Part shown: piece by piece, positions 34,493-46,169 of the stretch | How the letters are laid out: each line of letters opens with the position of its first letter | How positions within the stretch are numbered: the stretch's first letter is position 1 | Assembly (NCBI GenBank): GCA_963969595.1 | Contig: OZ018414.1 | Span: 15,359,660 to 15,423,659, forward strand | Source of the DNA: Neckera pumila | Lineage: Eukaryota; Streptophyta; Bryopsida; Hypnales; Neckeraceae | Direction of reading: 5' to 3' | Length of the DNA stretch: 64,000 nt | Program-made: the position numbers and the translations under genes | The notes under the pieces: generated by a model | What the model was told of the DNA's origin: nothing | Databases searched by the model: none | The model's input: only the letters and a program-made list of their open reading frames with translations

Positions 34493-37400
34493 CTGCAAAA
34501 TAACCACACATTCCAATCAGATACTGTCTTCATTTCGGGTCAAGGTTTGCTGAAAACTAAAAATGCAACACACTATAGGAAACTAGGCAGACCTTTCAGA
34601 GACCTCTAGCATACCATCCCCAGATTCCCAAGGAAATTCTAAAAACTACAATTAGTCAAGGGAGGGACCAAGGATCCAAGCATTATGCATTGGTTGTCCT
34701 GAACAACCTACAGGGATAAAAACTCGGCCACTTAAATGCATTTCCAGTGGTCTTGGTTCAAAAGCTAATGATTATAAATTCCTACCACTCATTCAATGCC
34801 TACATGTAACATATTCTTGGTAATACTAAATTGCTTCAAGAACATTTTGACATGATAAAGTTAAAGAATCTTTATTAGAAATAGAATCTTCGCATGAGTA
34901 ATCTGCATCCCTTGATAAGAAGAAATTCAAGTCTTAAAGATGAAAACAGGACTTTAAGAAATTGTTTAGAGAGTTCAGGGTTAACTTAGACTCTGGTAGT
35001 ACCTTCTAACGAGCACAATATTGCAATCACCATGGACCTAGCTGCTAAATCAATGAACAATCAGGGAATCAGCATACTCCAATTCTGTCACAAGTTTTGT
35101 GGTTCACATCTGAACAGGTGGCAAGGTTGTGATAATACGGAGTAACTTCAACTCAACCCAGCCTATAAATGGAATGGAATCAAACGGCAGGGAATCCTAA
35201 TCTGGAATTAAAAGCAGTGGGATGCACCAATTGTATTTTTACACATTTGACTTCGGACAAATTACAACTGGGTACTAGGATTTCATTTCAAAGTCTAGCC
35301 TATGTACTAAATCCTGATAACAATAAATGACCTAAAAGGGGACCAAGTTTAGCAATCAGCTATGAATCAGGTCTCGAAATTTAGTAAGTTTAAATCTAGA
35401 GTACATCAAATTGCAATCTTCATTCTTCTTCAAACACATGCATCAGACAATTACATGCACCGAACCATCAAATATCTCAAACACTGAAGGTGTCATGGTA
35501 GAGACGGAATTCACACAATCTTTCGGGGTTTTAGTGCGGCAGGAATGAATGCTACCTTTAGTCTACAGTTGAAACGTGAAAGCTTTAGTTCTTAACCAAC
35601 TATTATAGGCACAACACTACTATAGTAAAAAGTGTAAAAGCAATCAATGGAAATTGTCCATATTTCAATTAAAAAAAGAAGAAGAGTGAAAGCAGAATTT
35701 CCAAAGTAGCGAAGACCATAAACTGAAAAGACTCCGCAAGCTGCTTACTCAATAAAATGCAAAAAAACACCGAAAGCTTTTGTGGCCCACCATGGCCGTG
35801 ACCACAGCCACCCAGACAACTCCCCAAAAGCAGTCAAAACACAAGGCAGTTTGACAAGTGGTCAGCACTGATGGGCGCCACAACCTGAGCTTCACAAATC
35901 TTGACCATTAGCAAGCACCAGGATTTACGTGCATAACAAGCACACCGGTGACAAGTGATTCTCAGATGCAATAGACAAAAAAGTTTACTACAATTTCGTC
36001 TGCGGATTTCCACCCCAAAACTATTGCTTCACCATTTCCCTATTTGCAAGTCCCCAGTCCGCTAGCTCCGACCCTAATGTCGCAATCCCATGCAAATTCA
36101 TACATGCATACAGACGTATATCACTTCCTTGAATTTAAGGCTGCACAAAATTAACCCATTTTCCACGAAATTAACCGCACTAGTTATCCAATCTGAAAAC
36201 AAAGAATTACATCCTTCCCCTCAAAAGCTCTGACATTTGTTCAATTCTTCCCTGTAACTTCTCACCACCTCAACCAAGCTTACCCTTGATCTGTGTATAC
36301 ATATAATCCCAATCAATGCATGCCACAGTCACAGAAAACCAGTATTTAATTCTTTAGTTTCCCTGGAAGATTTTCACATCTTTTTCTTGACGTAAGCTTG
36401 CTAGAAGTTTAGAAACTCATTTGTTAAATTAGTCGCAGGCTCGCGGTCATTCCACATTCACTAATAAGATGCCATGACTCACCCCCCCAAAACAAAAAAG
36501 GGGGCATCATAATAGTTGTTGCTGTAATCAATACAAGCAGAAAGCTACCAGATGTTCATTACATGCAAGAATTCTGCAAGTAAAAGCCTCAAAATACTCA
36601 AAAGTGTTAACAACGAGATACCAAAAGCAAAATTACCAAAAGCAAAATTTGGAATCATTAAGAACACTTTTACAGCGCCTTGAATTCTTGAATTCGACAG
36701 ACAAACTAATTCCTTGGCTGGCGCAGGGAATCGCCCAAAACATCATGGCATACCGTAAATCAATAAGCACCTTTCCTCGTGGCAACAACCAAGCAATGAA
36801 TAACACTACAGTAATGTTGGACAAAAATAGATCAATTCGGCATCGAATTCAACAGGAAAGGACAGAGTGATTAATGAAATTCACGTTGATATCAACAGTG
36901 CCGACCTAACCAATTTTAGAAGCACTGAGATCATAATTAGGCACCTAGTGGTCTATAATAGGAAAGTTCGTGAGTGAAAGGATATCTATAAAGCCTAAAC
37001 TGGTTGCAGCAATCTGGTTCATTCAGAAGATAGCTAGATCCAGACCTATTCTTTAAAACTTCAATTTTCCTAGTTTGGTGAACCTGCATACCATTTGTCT
37101 GGGAGATGTAATTCACTGACCGTATTCGTTCCATATCGAACTTCAACGAATCAAACACATCTATAAAAATCAGTACTATCAGCGGCAGAAAAGAACAGTA
37201 GATCAATTGAGTAGCTTTGTAGTATTACGTCCTCTCCCCTAGCTAGCTTGATTGACAACATCGGTAAGTGAGCTCGAAAACACTCTATTGGATCAAGCAA
37301 AAGTCTTCAATGTTACATCCTGTCTAATCACTAGTCTTAGTTATCCCAATGTGGGGTCGACATGTTAAACAATTGCGTCTTTCCCCAAGGACCTGTGACT

Positions 37401-38187
37401 TGTTATTAAGCAATGACCAATGCAAATAAGTTCTAAGTTTGACCTGAAAATGAAGCTCATAATTGCTGGGTCCCAATGCTGGTCAAGACAAGCCAGCGTT
37501 GTCTCCACTTGATGGCCTCTGAGGAGAACCGATTTGGGGTTGACAATTATAAAGTGAAAAAAAAAAGGAAAGCAGCCAACAATGACAAAATCACATAAAT
37601 CGAGACAGGAGTTGGAAAACGACGAGGGCTCTACCAAAACACGGCAGGGCCAGGATGGGAGCATTTTTACTGCGTAGTGGCTGCCACCTAGTTCTGTGAC
37701 AGCAAAATGAAGCTCTACCAAAAATCGAAGCATAAGCTGGCTATCGGACTGACCACTATAAGAAATCCACGTTTTAGGAGACGTTAGCGTAACCTAAACA
37801 GACGCATTTTTGTGGACGCAAAATAAAACAACGTGTGTTTTTATGTCAATAATAATGTCCAATGTAATATCTGGATGTTACATTGGACATTATTATTGAC
37901 ATAAAAACACAAGTTATTTTATTTTGTGTCCACAGAAATGCGTCTGTTTAGGTTACACTAACATCACCTAAAACGCGGGTTTCTTATAGTGGACGCAACA
38001 AACAGCTGAAGAACTTCGTAGTCCTAATTTCTACCCGCCCCAAACTCCACAGTTGACACCCACCCCAAAAATCTGAAACAATAGGGCATAGAAACTACAA
38101 CATGCAAATTGGAAATCCATAACCTTCAAGTCTCCAACCATGGCTTTCCAAAAAAACAAAAAGGACAAAGTTTGGGGATGTTCTCAC
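34493..38187 (-). other. Intron 1 (about 3.7 kb) of the hAT-derived gene
   Basis: The donor at 38187 (GTGAGA) and acceptor at 34493-34495 (CAG) join codons in frame across the two parts of the hAT core (MGKNDAAE to KCLNLLLDP). The intron contains the CACTA-type MITE at 37754-37991 and otherwise no recognisable gene. Open frames at 36604-37733 lack domains. Confidence 0.7.
37754..37991. mobile_element. 238-bp CACTA-type MITE, near-perfect hairpin, 3-bp duplication GAC
   Basis: The ends are CACTATAAGAAATCC on the left and, read inwards, CACTATAAGAAACCC on the right. This resembles the En/Spm end CACTACAAGAAAA. GAC lies directly outside both ends (37751-37753 and 37992-37994), the 3-bp target duplication expected of CACTA elements. 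The arms are complementary over nearly the whole length (gtgtttttatgtcaataata and its complement near the centre). There are few mismatches, so the insertion is fairly recent. It sits in the intron of the hAT gene and is non-coding. Confidence 0.92.
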
Positions 38188-39963
38188 CTCAGCAGCATCG
38201 TTCTTCCCCATGTCTGCCTTCATTTTTGCAACAAGAGTCCTGTAGTCTGCCAGCAATCTCCTTAGCGGCTCAAGCAGTGACACCCACCTGGTTGAAACTT
38301 GAAGGAGAGGCTTGAGTCCTTTCGTTTCCATTACCTCTGCTAATTTTTGGTATTCAGAGAACCGCTTTGGACTCTTGCTAAAATACGAGTGAGTCTTCTG
38401 AATCACCTGCTCGACAACTGCAAACAAAGGTAAGGCAGATAATGATTTTGCTGCCAGATTGCATCTGTGGGCCATGCAATGCACCCCAATACAAAACGGA
38501 GCAAATTTCGTAGTGATTTGGATGGTCACTCCACTGCGGACGCCCTGGAACGTGCTGACGCCATCAGCCCCAAAGCAAATCAATCTCTTTGATACTTGCT
38601 CGAAAGTGAGGTTGTCACCAAGCTGTAAGGCCTTCATTATGATCAAAGTGAGGCTGTCTGCACCAGACCCATCCACCAAGCGCTGCAAAGAAATCAAAAG
38701 TAGAATTCTAACATAACTTTCTACCACGTATGCATGAATGCATAGCCAGCTCCCGTTATCAACAGTTGTGACCTCGTCACAAGTCAAAGACACAAACTGG
38801 GCAGCTTCTAGTTTTTTCTTCATAGCTTCTTTGACTTGGTGGTACAAGGAATCAGCCATCTGCCAACCAGAATTATCGCTCCAGTGCATCCTTGGCAAGT
38901 TAGGAACGTTGAGAAAAGCATAAAGTGCTTCTCTTTCCTCATACTCCAACATGGGACGGCCACTTGCCAAAATCTGATAAATCGTGCATAATTGCACGGT
39001 TTTTTTGGAGCGAGCCATTGATGGATTAGCCTGCACTTGCTGAAGCACAGATGCTTGCTGCATACTTGCAAAAAGCCGTAAGTTGACTTGATGACGACAA
39101 GTTTTTGAAACATACCACTCACCTTTCTTTACTTTGTACCTTGTCATATCAAATGCAGCCTTCCTCCTTCCTTCATGTTTTAAAAGTGTATCCCACTTTG
39201 GACCCAAGACCTTCGGGTTCTTTTCAAAAGTGGAGCACACAGTACATTTCACAAAGTGAATGTGTCCATCAGTCCCTCGGATAGGCTCTGCCCAGACCAA
39301 CTTTGCAGCCCACTCATTTTGGAAGCGTCGAGTTTTGTCATAGTTCAACTTTGCTTTCTTGGATGGAGGCGGAATCTCCTTGAAGTCGTCGTCAGACTGC
39401 AGCTCCTCTTCTCCATCGGAAATGCACACCAAATCTTCTCTCAGTTGGTGGTGCGCATCTACAAATGATGCTACATCTTCAACGAGGCCATTGCTTGTAC
39501 TTCCATGTTGTGACTCAATCTGAGGTTGAGGATGCAGACCCTCTGTGTCTATAGACACAGAGATGAAGGAGGTGTTTTGGGAAGGAAGTTGAGAGCTCAG
39601 AGACTTGGGATCTGCTAACGTTAAGTCACACAATAGAGGCAAAGGCTGTGGGTAGGACGAGTTTCGTGAACTGTTGAAGTATTTGGCGATCGATGTGGCT
39701 TCTCTAGCACCTCGACGAGCTGTACTGTCTTGAATGCAGACCTCCTTGCCCTTCATCTCGCGCCATTTGAGAGCAACCTCGCGCTCAGTCTTGCGTGCCT
39801 CTGCTCGCACTACCTTTGCAGAGATGGATCCCGCACCCTCCTGCACAGTTGTACCAACCCGTCCAGCAACCTCCTGCACAGTCACCTCCCCGAGTAGAAT
39901 GTTGATGCTCGCAGGCGCTCCAGTCACAGCCATGGCTCCCTCCACATTTTGAGAAACGGCCTC

Positions 39964-40012
39964 CTCACCCTCACCTTCACCTTCACCCTCACCTTCACCT
40001 TCACCCTCACCC
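39964..40012. repeat. Hexanucleotide microsatellite encoding a Gly-Glu run
   Basis: About eight units of CACCYT on the + strand translate as (GE)n at the N-terminus of the hAT-derived protein on the - strand. The repeat is in frame, so unit gains or losses would not break the frame. Confidence 0.9.
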
Positions 40013-40041
40013 ATTGCAACCTCACTCTGCCTAACCAACAA

Positions 40042-41258
40042 ATCACAGAAACAAGAAGGAACTCAAAAAACCAAACTCCCGTTGGCGATCAAATCAAACC
40101 ATGGGGGGTTACTTAAAGCATAAACACCGCAATGTTTACCACCACCTTTGGCGAAGAACTCTCAAACCATGGTGATGTTGATAGGACCCAAAACCAAAAA
40201 CAGAGCTCACAAAGGAGACACAAAGCGATGCAAGTGTATTTTAATCTATAACTCATTGCACCCAACTAAAAGACAATGAAATGACCAAAGAATAGGAAGA
40301 GTGATCAAACCCTAATATACTCCACAAGCGATTTTTGTTGCCTCCCATCTGCATTCTAAGCCCAAGCCTAATGCAGTAAGTGCATTGGAAACCGAAGCGC
40401 CTCCCAATGCTGTCCATCTCCATTGCCCTAAACACCAGCGCCTCCAACAGAGTAATGCAGGCGCCGCCAAAACACCTTTACAAATGAACTACAAATCACC
40501 CAAAATCAATAGCACAACACCACAACTTCACAATGCCATAGCGTCCTGTGGAGACAATTAAGGGAGAGGTGGCGAAATTTGAATTCTAGTCAGAGTGCAA
40601 AGATCTCTATTAGATCTGGCGATTGTGCATTGGAAGCCAACATCCTTCTGGCGATGAAGAAAATTGCGAAACAAGAAGGCTGGCGATGAACACAAACGGG
40701 AAACAAGAAGGCTGGCAATGAAGAAGAACCTGAAAAAGGAAGGAAGGCGATGGACAAGTGGTGCCCGTTGCGCGGCGGGTGACGAAGGTGGCAAGCAGGT
40801 GGCAAACAGGCGCCCAATTTCAAATTTTGGGCGCGTAGGGAGTGCGCCAGGAGGCGACGGGCTTGGCCGCGACAGGCGCTATCAGGCCACAGGCTAGATA
40901 ACCTCAGTGGGAGTCTGGCCCTGGAAACTTTTTTTTTTTTAAAATCCTAAAGGCCTGTTTCGCCTGGAATTTTGGCCGGGTGATTTCTAGCACCATTTCG
41001 CCAAAAAAAAAAAAGGCTGGTTGGATTAGGCCCACCTTGGCTGTCACACCTCCTTTCAGAAAGGTCCTTCAGGACTTCGTCAGGAGTAGGGCCGAGAAGT
41101 TACTAATATATTTACTTCTACAGTACCTACACTAAATAGTGAAATGAGGTTGCCTCACACTAATATCTCAACATTCTACAATATATAAATATATGAATTT
41201 TCAGAGCTAGAGCCCTGTATAAGGTAGTATGCTCTTAAACCCTCAACGCCTTGCTTGT
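40042..41258. other. Upstream region of the hAT-derived gene
   Basis: A less AT-rich stretch (40560-40900) lies upstream of the - strand gene and may hold its promoter or the end of the transposon. It includes a 31-bp direct duplication at about 40662-40722 (acaagaaggctggc-atgaa). No protein domain is seen on either strand. CAGGGCCAGACTCCC on the - strand at about 40909-40923 would fit a hAT terminus but no matching end was found. Confidence 0.35.
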
Positions 41259-41262
41259 TTAT

Positions 41263-41629
41263 CCCCTAAAGGACCAGTCACCGTTTTTTGGCAACATAGC
41301 GATTTTGGGCAGCTCACTACAAACGGAGTTTTTAGTTGTTTTTTTGAAAATTTCACAAAACATGTGCCCAAGGAGTAGCTTTAAGGTCCAACAATTCTCA
41401 TAACTTTTGACTACCCACAAATTGGAATTCTTAATAACTCTCACTTCATTAAACAAAATGGAGTGATTCAAACTTGTAGTCAAAAGTTATGAAAATTGTT
41501 GGACCTTAAAGCTACTCCTTGAGCACATGTTTTGAGAAATTTTCAAAGAAAAAAACTAAAAACTCCATTTGTAGTGAGCTGCCCAAAATCGCTATGTTGC
41601 CAAAAAAACGGTGTTTGGTCCTTTAGGGA
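41263..41629. mobile_element. 367-bp palindromic piggyBac-type MITE with TTAT on both sides
   Basis: The left end is CCCCTAAAGGACCAGTCACC and the right end (inwards) TCCCTAAAGGACCAAACACC. The arms of about 160 bp carry ggcaacatagcgattttggg, cactacaaa-ggagttttta and aactttttgacta-type blocks in inverse order. The flanks read TTAT at 41259-41262 and TTAT again at 41630-41633. The arms match the left half of 31572-32502, as in the 6859 element. Confidence 0.88.
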
Positions 41630-41639
41630 TTATTAACGG

Positions 41640-42670
41640 AACCTGTTTTCCTGACCCCCGTTCAATCTGAAGAGTATAACGTGCAATGTACAAAGTATCT
41701 CAAGGATGCACCGTTGAAATGGAAACTACACTCCGTGAGGATCTTGGTGGTAAGTTATTTTTGGAAATCCAACGCATGGATTGAAAGCTTGTAACCTTTG
41801 ATTTGCAGCAAGTACAGTTCAAAAAATGCATGTTTTGGAGTACCTCCACAATGTAGTCGATGAATGCCGTAGTTGTAGGGATCAGATTGGCCCCAAAATT
41901 GAATGCATGCAAGATGACGAGGTTAAGAGTAGGGCTGTAAATTTTGAGTCTGAACGGACATGATTTGCACAAATGAGGGCCCTTTGAGTGTGGATCGCTT
42001 GGCAAATTTTGAAGACCGGGCCTGTAGAGGAGACTTGCACGGCCCTGTTGTACAGATTGGTGCGAATGAGTGTTTTGACACTTCGTGCAGCGTTAGCGCA
42101 GAGAGGTTGTCTTTGTTGCAACGGATTCAAGGTCCCTCCCATGCTCAACTGCAAGTTACCAGCTTGTCTCGGTCACCTTTTGAATAAGGCATAGCAACTG
42201 CCTATCCTCGTTCGACAAATTCCTTTCTTAATTTTCTTACAAAATAATTTGCAGAAATTTTGTATATATTTTGTATTATAAAAATATATAAGAACCAGAG
42301 TTTGGGAAACTTTTGGAAGTCCTTCAGCTCATTTCCTCCTTCCACCAAAATGAACTGTTTTTTTTCCAATGGGCACCGGTTGCATCCTTTAAATCACAAA
42401 ATATATCGGTTTATTTCCTCCAATATCAAATTCTCATTGGCTAATTTCCTCTAAATTGAATTGGCATCGGCTAAACTTTAGGGGCCAAATAGTGTCACTA
42501 CTGTCGATCTTGTAGTTGTATGACAAGCCCTTGTGCAGGCCGTTTTGCCACATAGTTTTATCCCTTGGAAAAATGTAGGAACTTTTTATTTGAAAAAATT
42601 TGCAGATTTTGAATTCGTATTTGCTATCAAAGGCTCCAAATTAGCTAGGAGAGGTACAAAGAATAGACTG
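41640..42670. other. Intergenic, no gene recognised
   Basis: Overlapping frames at 41700-42194 on both strands lack recognisable domains. Base composition is mixed. There is no clear repeat. Confidence 0.25.
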
Positions 42671-42676
42671 ACCCAT

Positions 42677-42830
42677 ATAACATTCAGTAGCTCTACAGTG
42701 ATGGTGTGGTATATTCTACACCCCATTGTACTTCATCAGTAGCTACTGATGAATTAGACAGGTGGAGGATGTAGAGGCACACCATCATTGTAGAATCAAG
42801 GCAACACCAACATATGCTACTGAATGTTAT
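42677..42830. repeat. Structured 154-bp hairpin element, copy 1
   Basis: The ends taacattcagtagc and gctactgaatgtta are perfectly complementary. Inside, ctacagtgatggtgtg pairs with cacaccatcattgtag, and the tip is the 22-bp palindrome ttcatcagtagctactgatgaa. The heptamer cagtagc or its complement thus occurs at both the base and the tip. It resembles a small MITE but could fold as RNA. It lies 66 bp upstream of a second copy. Confidence 0.75.
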
Positions 42831-42896
42831 GCACGAATATCACAACTCAGGGGAAGTTAACAGAGACTTTGACGGAGATAGACCCACCAAGGATTC

Positions 42897-43051
42897 ATAA
42901 CATTAAGTAGCTCTACGGTGATGGTGTGGTATATTCCACACCCCAATAGTGTTTCATCAGTAGTTACTGATAAATTAGACAGGTGGAGGATATAGTGGCA
43001 CACCATCACTGTAGAACCAAGGCAACATCAACACAAGCTACTGAATGCTAT
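42897..43051. repeat. Structured 155-bp hairpin element, copy 2
   Basis: It is collinear with copy 1 with about 10-15 differences. The base is taacattaagtagc with gctactgaatgcta. The middle stem is ctacggtgatggtgtg with cacaccatcactgtag. The tip cagtagttactg is preserved in pairing form. Several differences convert a Watson-Crick pair to a G-T pair, so the fold is kept. Confidence 0.75.
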
Positions 43052-43054
43052 GTT

Positions 43055-44935
43055 TCACAACCTTTTATTGCTGAGGATTTTTTAAAAAACAAACAAATGG
43101 AAATTCCTTGCTAGAGTTTTAGTTAGCAGCTGATTTCCTCCATTAACTTCTCTACAGCTTGGTGGCAGGCCACGCGGCAGGTAAGGTCGTTTTTTGTTTA
43201 TGTGTTAAATATTTTTGAAAATTGTGAATGGCCAGAGCAGATATTTTAAAGAAAACGCAGCCTAGCTCCTAGACTTCAGACTGTGATTTCATCCACTAAG
43301 AGGTTGATATCCGAGACATTGAACCCTCCACTAGCCGGGTATTAGCCACTAAACTTTTTTCTATGGCGGCTAAAATCCTCCAAGTACAAGAAGGAGGCAG
43401 CAAAATATCCTCCATTTTGAGGGGGTCACCGGCTAATTTCTGGTCCTACAAATTTCTTCCCGATTTTGCATCCTTCAATTTCAAAATGCATACCGGTTTT
43501 TTCCCCAAATCCACCGGCTAACTATGAACTAATTGCCTATTTTTTTCATTGATAAGGACTCTTCTGATAAAAATTATTTTATTTGTCAGCAAGGTTATTT
43601 TTGGTTGCTCAAAATTTGCATGGTACTTCGGTCTGACAAATTCACGATTACCTGAAACGACTCTGATTCTACAGCCCTGTCGATGTACATCTGACAAGTT
43701 GCAAAGATCCAGACGCCTAGACCTACTTTTACAATCCAGAGGGGCGCTATTTGAGCCCCGAGGGCATTGAGGGCTTAAAGCAACCATTTAAGCTTACCTA
43801 ACTCACCATTGACAGTAGAAGATATTTCAAGCAACAATGTCAGTCCTTCCTAGATAGGGGTCGCAATTAGAACACGGTCGCTTTTAGAGCAGACTACCTT
43901 ATGGCATACACTAGTGCACCAGTTCAAGGCCCAGTTCAGAGAGTTCCATGCGCCTCCATGTGTACAAGCATTGAGTCATGAGGTATTCATCTGAGGTAAG
44001 ACAACCTAATTTTACTATTTTGTGTATAGTAGAAGCTTACAACCCATTTTCAACCACTTAATGAATTACACATAAGGTAGAAGCACCTAATTGTGACACT
44101 TATTCAAGATTTGTAGATCTTGAGGATAGCAGCAGAATAAAATGATGTACACTTGTTTGGAAATGATTTAGAAAATCAACAAAATTAGTTTCGTATTTTT
44201 CTAAGGTTGTATGAATATAATACAAATTTTTAGAAACAATTGCATAGATGCACCTACTATGGACACTAGACTGACACTAAAGTGGGCACATAAACACCCA
44301 AAAGCGATACATTGTAAGCTTGGATCACTCGTGGGGGATTGGCTAACGTTAAACTTGCCCTCATGATAGTGACAACCTTTTGGAACCCCACCTATCTACT
44401 TTGGGTCCAGCTGTGCTTGGATACAAGTCATTTCTTAGGTGGTAGAAAATGACTTGTGTTACATTTGGGTGCTCCTATCTTACTTTGAGTATGTATTTTT
44501 TAATTGCAAAAATTTCTTGCATGTGGAAATAGAGTTTAGAAGGATTCCAAAAATTTATGGAATTTTTTCTCTCAAAACATAATCATCGTGAATTTTTTAA
44601 TTGAAGATATGTAGCTTATATATACTGGTCATATAGACCTTCCAATTTCCAACTACGGACTGCAAACAATACCGACCAAGAATTGATTGCAATAGTGAAA
44701 GACTTGTAGCCAATCATAATGTGCTACAATTATGCAAAGACCTACATCATAATTGATCATTATTCATCTCCCACGTGCAAAAATAAAGCAGTCTATACCA
44801 TTATAATGGGGTCAGCTACTCTAATATAGATAGATATTATTACCTTCTAATTCACCAAGAGTTACCTTTAGCCATGACTCTGAGTGAGTGCACCCATCAT
44901 CAACTAAAATACAATAGAATTAGCAAATGAGCACA
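43055..44935. other. Intergenic, no gene recognised
   Basis: Short frames at 43518-43787 on both strands have no domain. I see no TIR pair or tandem array here. Confidence 0.3.
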
Positions 44936-45172
44936 CTTAACCTCTAAAGGTCTACGCATCCCAAAAGTGGATGTGCCTTAGTCAACCTCAATTGTAACTT
45001 GCAAAATAACTACTTATGGAATTTGATTTAAACTAGAAAAATGAAGCTTGACAAGTATTATTTCTACTTCAATTCATTTCAAAACTTTGAAAAATGTCAA
45101 AAATTGAAAAAGTTATTGCAACTGAAAGCTCCATGTGTTAGAATCCAAATAATACAGTATGGTGTGTTTTTA

Positions 45173-45175
<3 letters not shown>

Positions 45176-45227
<52 letters not shown>
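45176..45227. repeat. (TA)n microsatellite, about 26 units
   Basis: A perfect TA run immediately upstream of the family C element. It is a likely site of length variation. Confidence 0.95.
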
Positions 45228-45232
<5 letters not shown>

Positions 45233-45262
45233 TATTTTTTTTTAAATTTATTTTACATTTAA

Positions 45263-46169
45263 CCCCTAAAGGACCAACATGTGTTTTTTGGCAATATAGA
45301 AATTTTAGGCAGGTACTTGTAACTAGAGATTTGCATGTTTTGGGCTGAAATTTTAATAAAAGGTGGGGACAAGGAATATCTTTCATATGCATAAAGTTTC
45401 ATGACATTTGGAAATATAAGTCAAAAGCTATTGCATATACGTAGTTTGTTTCTCAACTAGGGCAATCCGGGCAGATAAAAAAAAATTACTATTTTCAAAA
45501 ATAGAAATTTGAAACTGGTTTATTAGATTTGTATATACGTAGGAAGCTTTCAATCATTCCATTTTGATCAATGAGTCAAGAGTTTTAGTTTGCGGGCAGT
45601 TATGGATTCTCTACTCTAAAATATACTTTGAAATTATTTATTTTACTCAAATTTTCATTTAAAAAATAAATAAATAAATTTGTAGGATGTGTATTGATTA
45701 TGACAATTACCACCATTGGAATTGGCATTTTTCAATTCCAAAACAAAATTCTCAACAATTTAGTATTTTGAATCATTCTCTACTTCTTTCTACTTACTAT
45801 TTTTTTCCTATATGTTGTACAATTCCAATGATCTGAAATTTTCAAGCATGTAGCCATCCTACCCTGAAAAATGAATCCAAAGAAGCACAACCATTTTGGA
45901 ATTTTTCATAATGATATGACCTTGTGAAGTGTAGCTGCCAGTTCTTTTGCAGGGCCAAAAAAAAGATTTTTACCACTTCAAATGCTAATATCTTGCAATC
46001 TATACAGTGGAAATTTCTGAAATTTTTTCTACATCTTTTCAAATCAAAGTACTACAAGGTCTCCGGCTACATGTGTCCAAAAGAGATGTTTTTCAAAAAT
46101 TTGGTAGTTGTACTAGAAATGGCAGTTTTGGAGCATTTTTTATGAGAACATAGTCAAGGAACTTTAGGA
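45263..46169. mobile_element. 907-bp piggyBac-type MITE, family C
   Basis: TTAA flanks are at 45259-45262 and 46170-46173. The left end is CCCCTAAAGGACCAACATG; the right end has drifted (CTTTAGGA before TTAA). It is collinear with 30322-31244: ggcaggtac-tgt-actagag near the left, aatcattctctacttctttc in the middle and ggcagttttggagc near the right. More diverged than the 30322/61378 pair and therefore older. Confidence 0.88.

Larger units (their letters stand above)
33270..40041 (-). pseudogene. hAT-superfamily transposase gene, multi-exon and decaying
   Basis: Exon 1 runs 40041-38188 (618 codons, phase 0) to donor GAG|GTGAGA. Exon 2 begins at 34492 after TTATTTTGCAG. The last exon begins near 33871 after TTTTTACAG and ends at 33270. 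Exon 1 has a (GE)n N-terminus, then a BED-like zinc finger region around TVCSTFEKNP with later CRHQ. A hAT catalytic core follows: SLTCDEVTTVDNGSW (first Asp) and ICFGADGVSTFQGVRSG (second Asp). The last exon carries the C-terminal hAT dimerisation region (IEDERCFSSLAFLKNKLRN) that holds the catalytic Glu. Damage: in exon 2 the frame shifts by one near 34328, between EGQLYT and VDKTTAFAGDD. In the last exon an in-frame TAG sits at 33858-33860, just before LRELTARFPSH. Unrecognised splicing could avoid one of these. The first ATG at 40041 or the one nine codons later could be used. I found no convincing TIR or 8-bp duplication; CAGGGCCAGACTCCC (- strand, near 40923) is a possible end without a partner. 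Confidence 0.85.

Noticed and set aside
40900..40925. CAGGGCCAGACTCCC (- strand) as a confirmed hAT terminus
   Set aside because: No matching inverted copy or 8-bp duplication could be found near the 3' side of the hAT gene, so it is mentioned only as a possibility.
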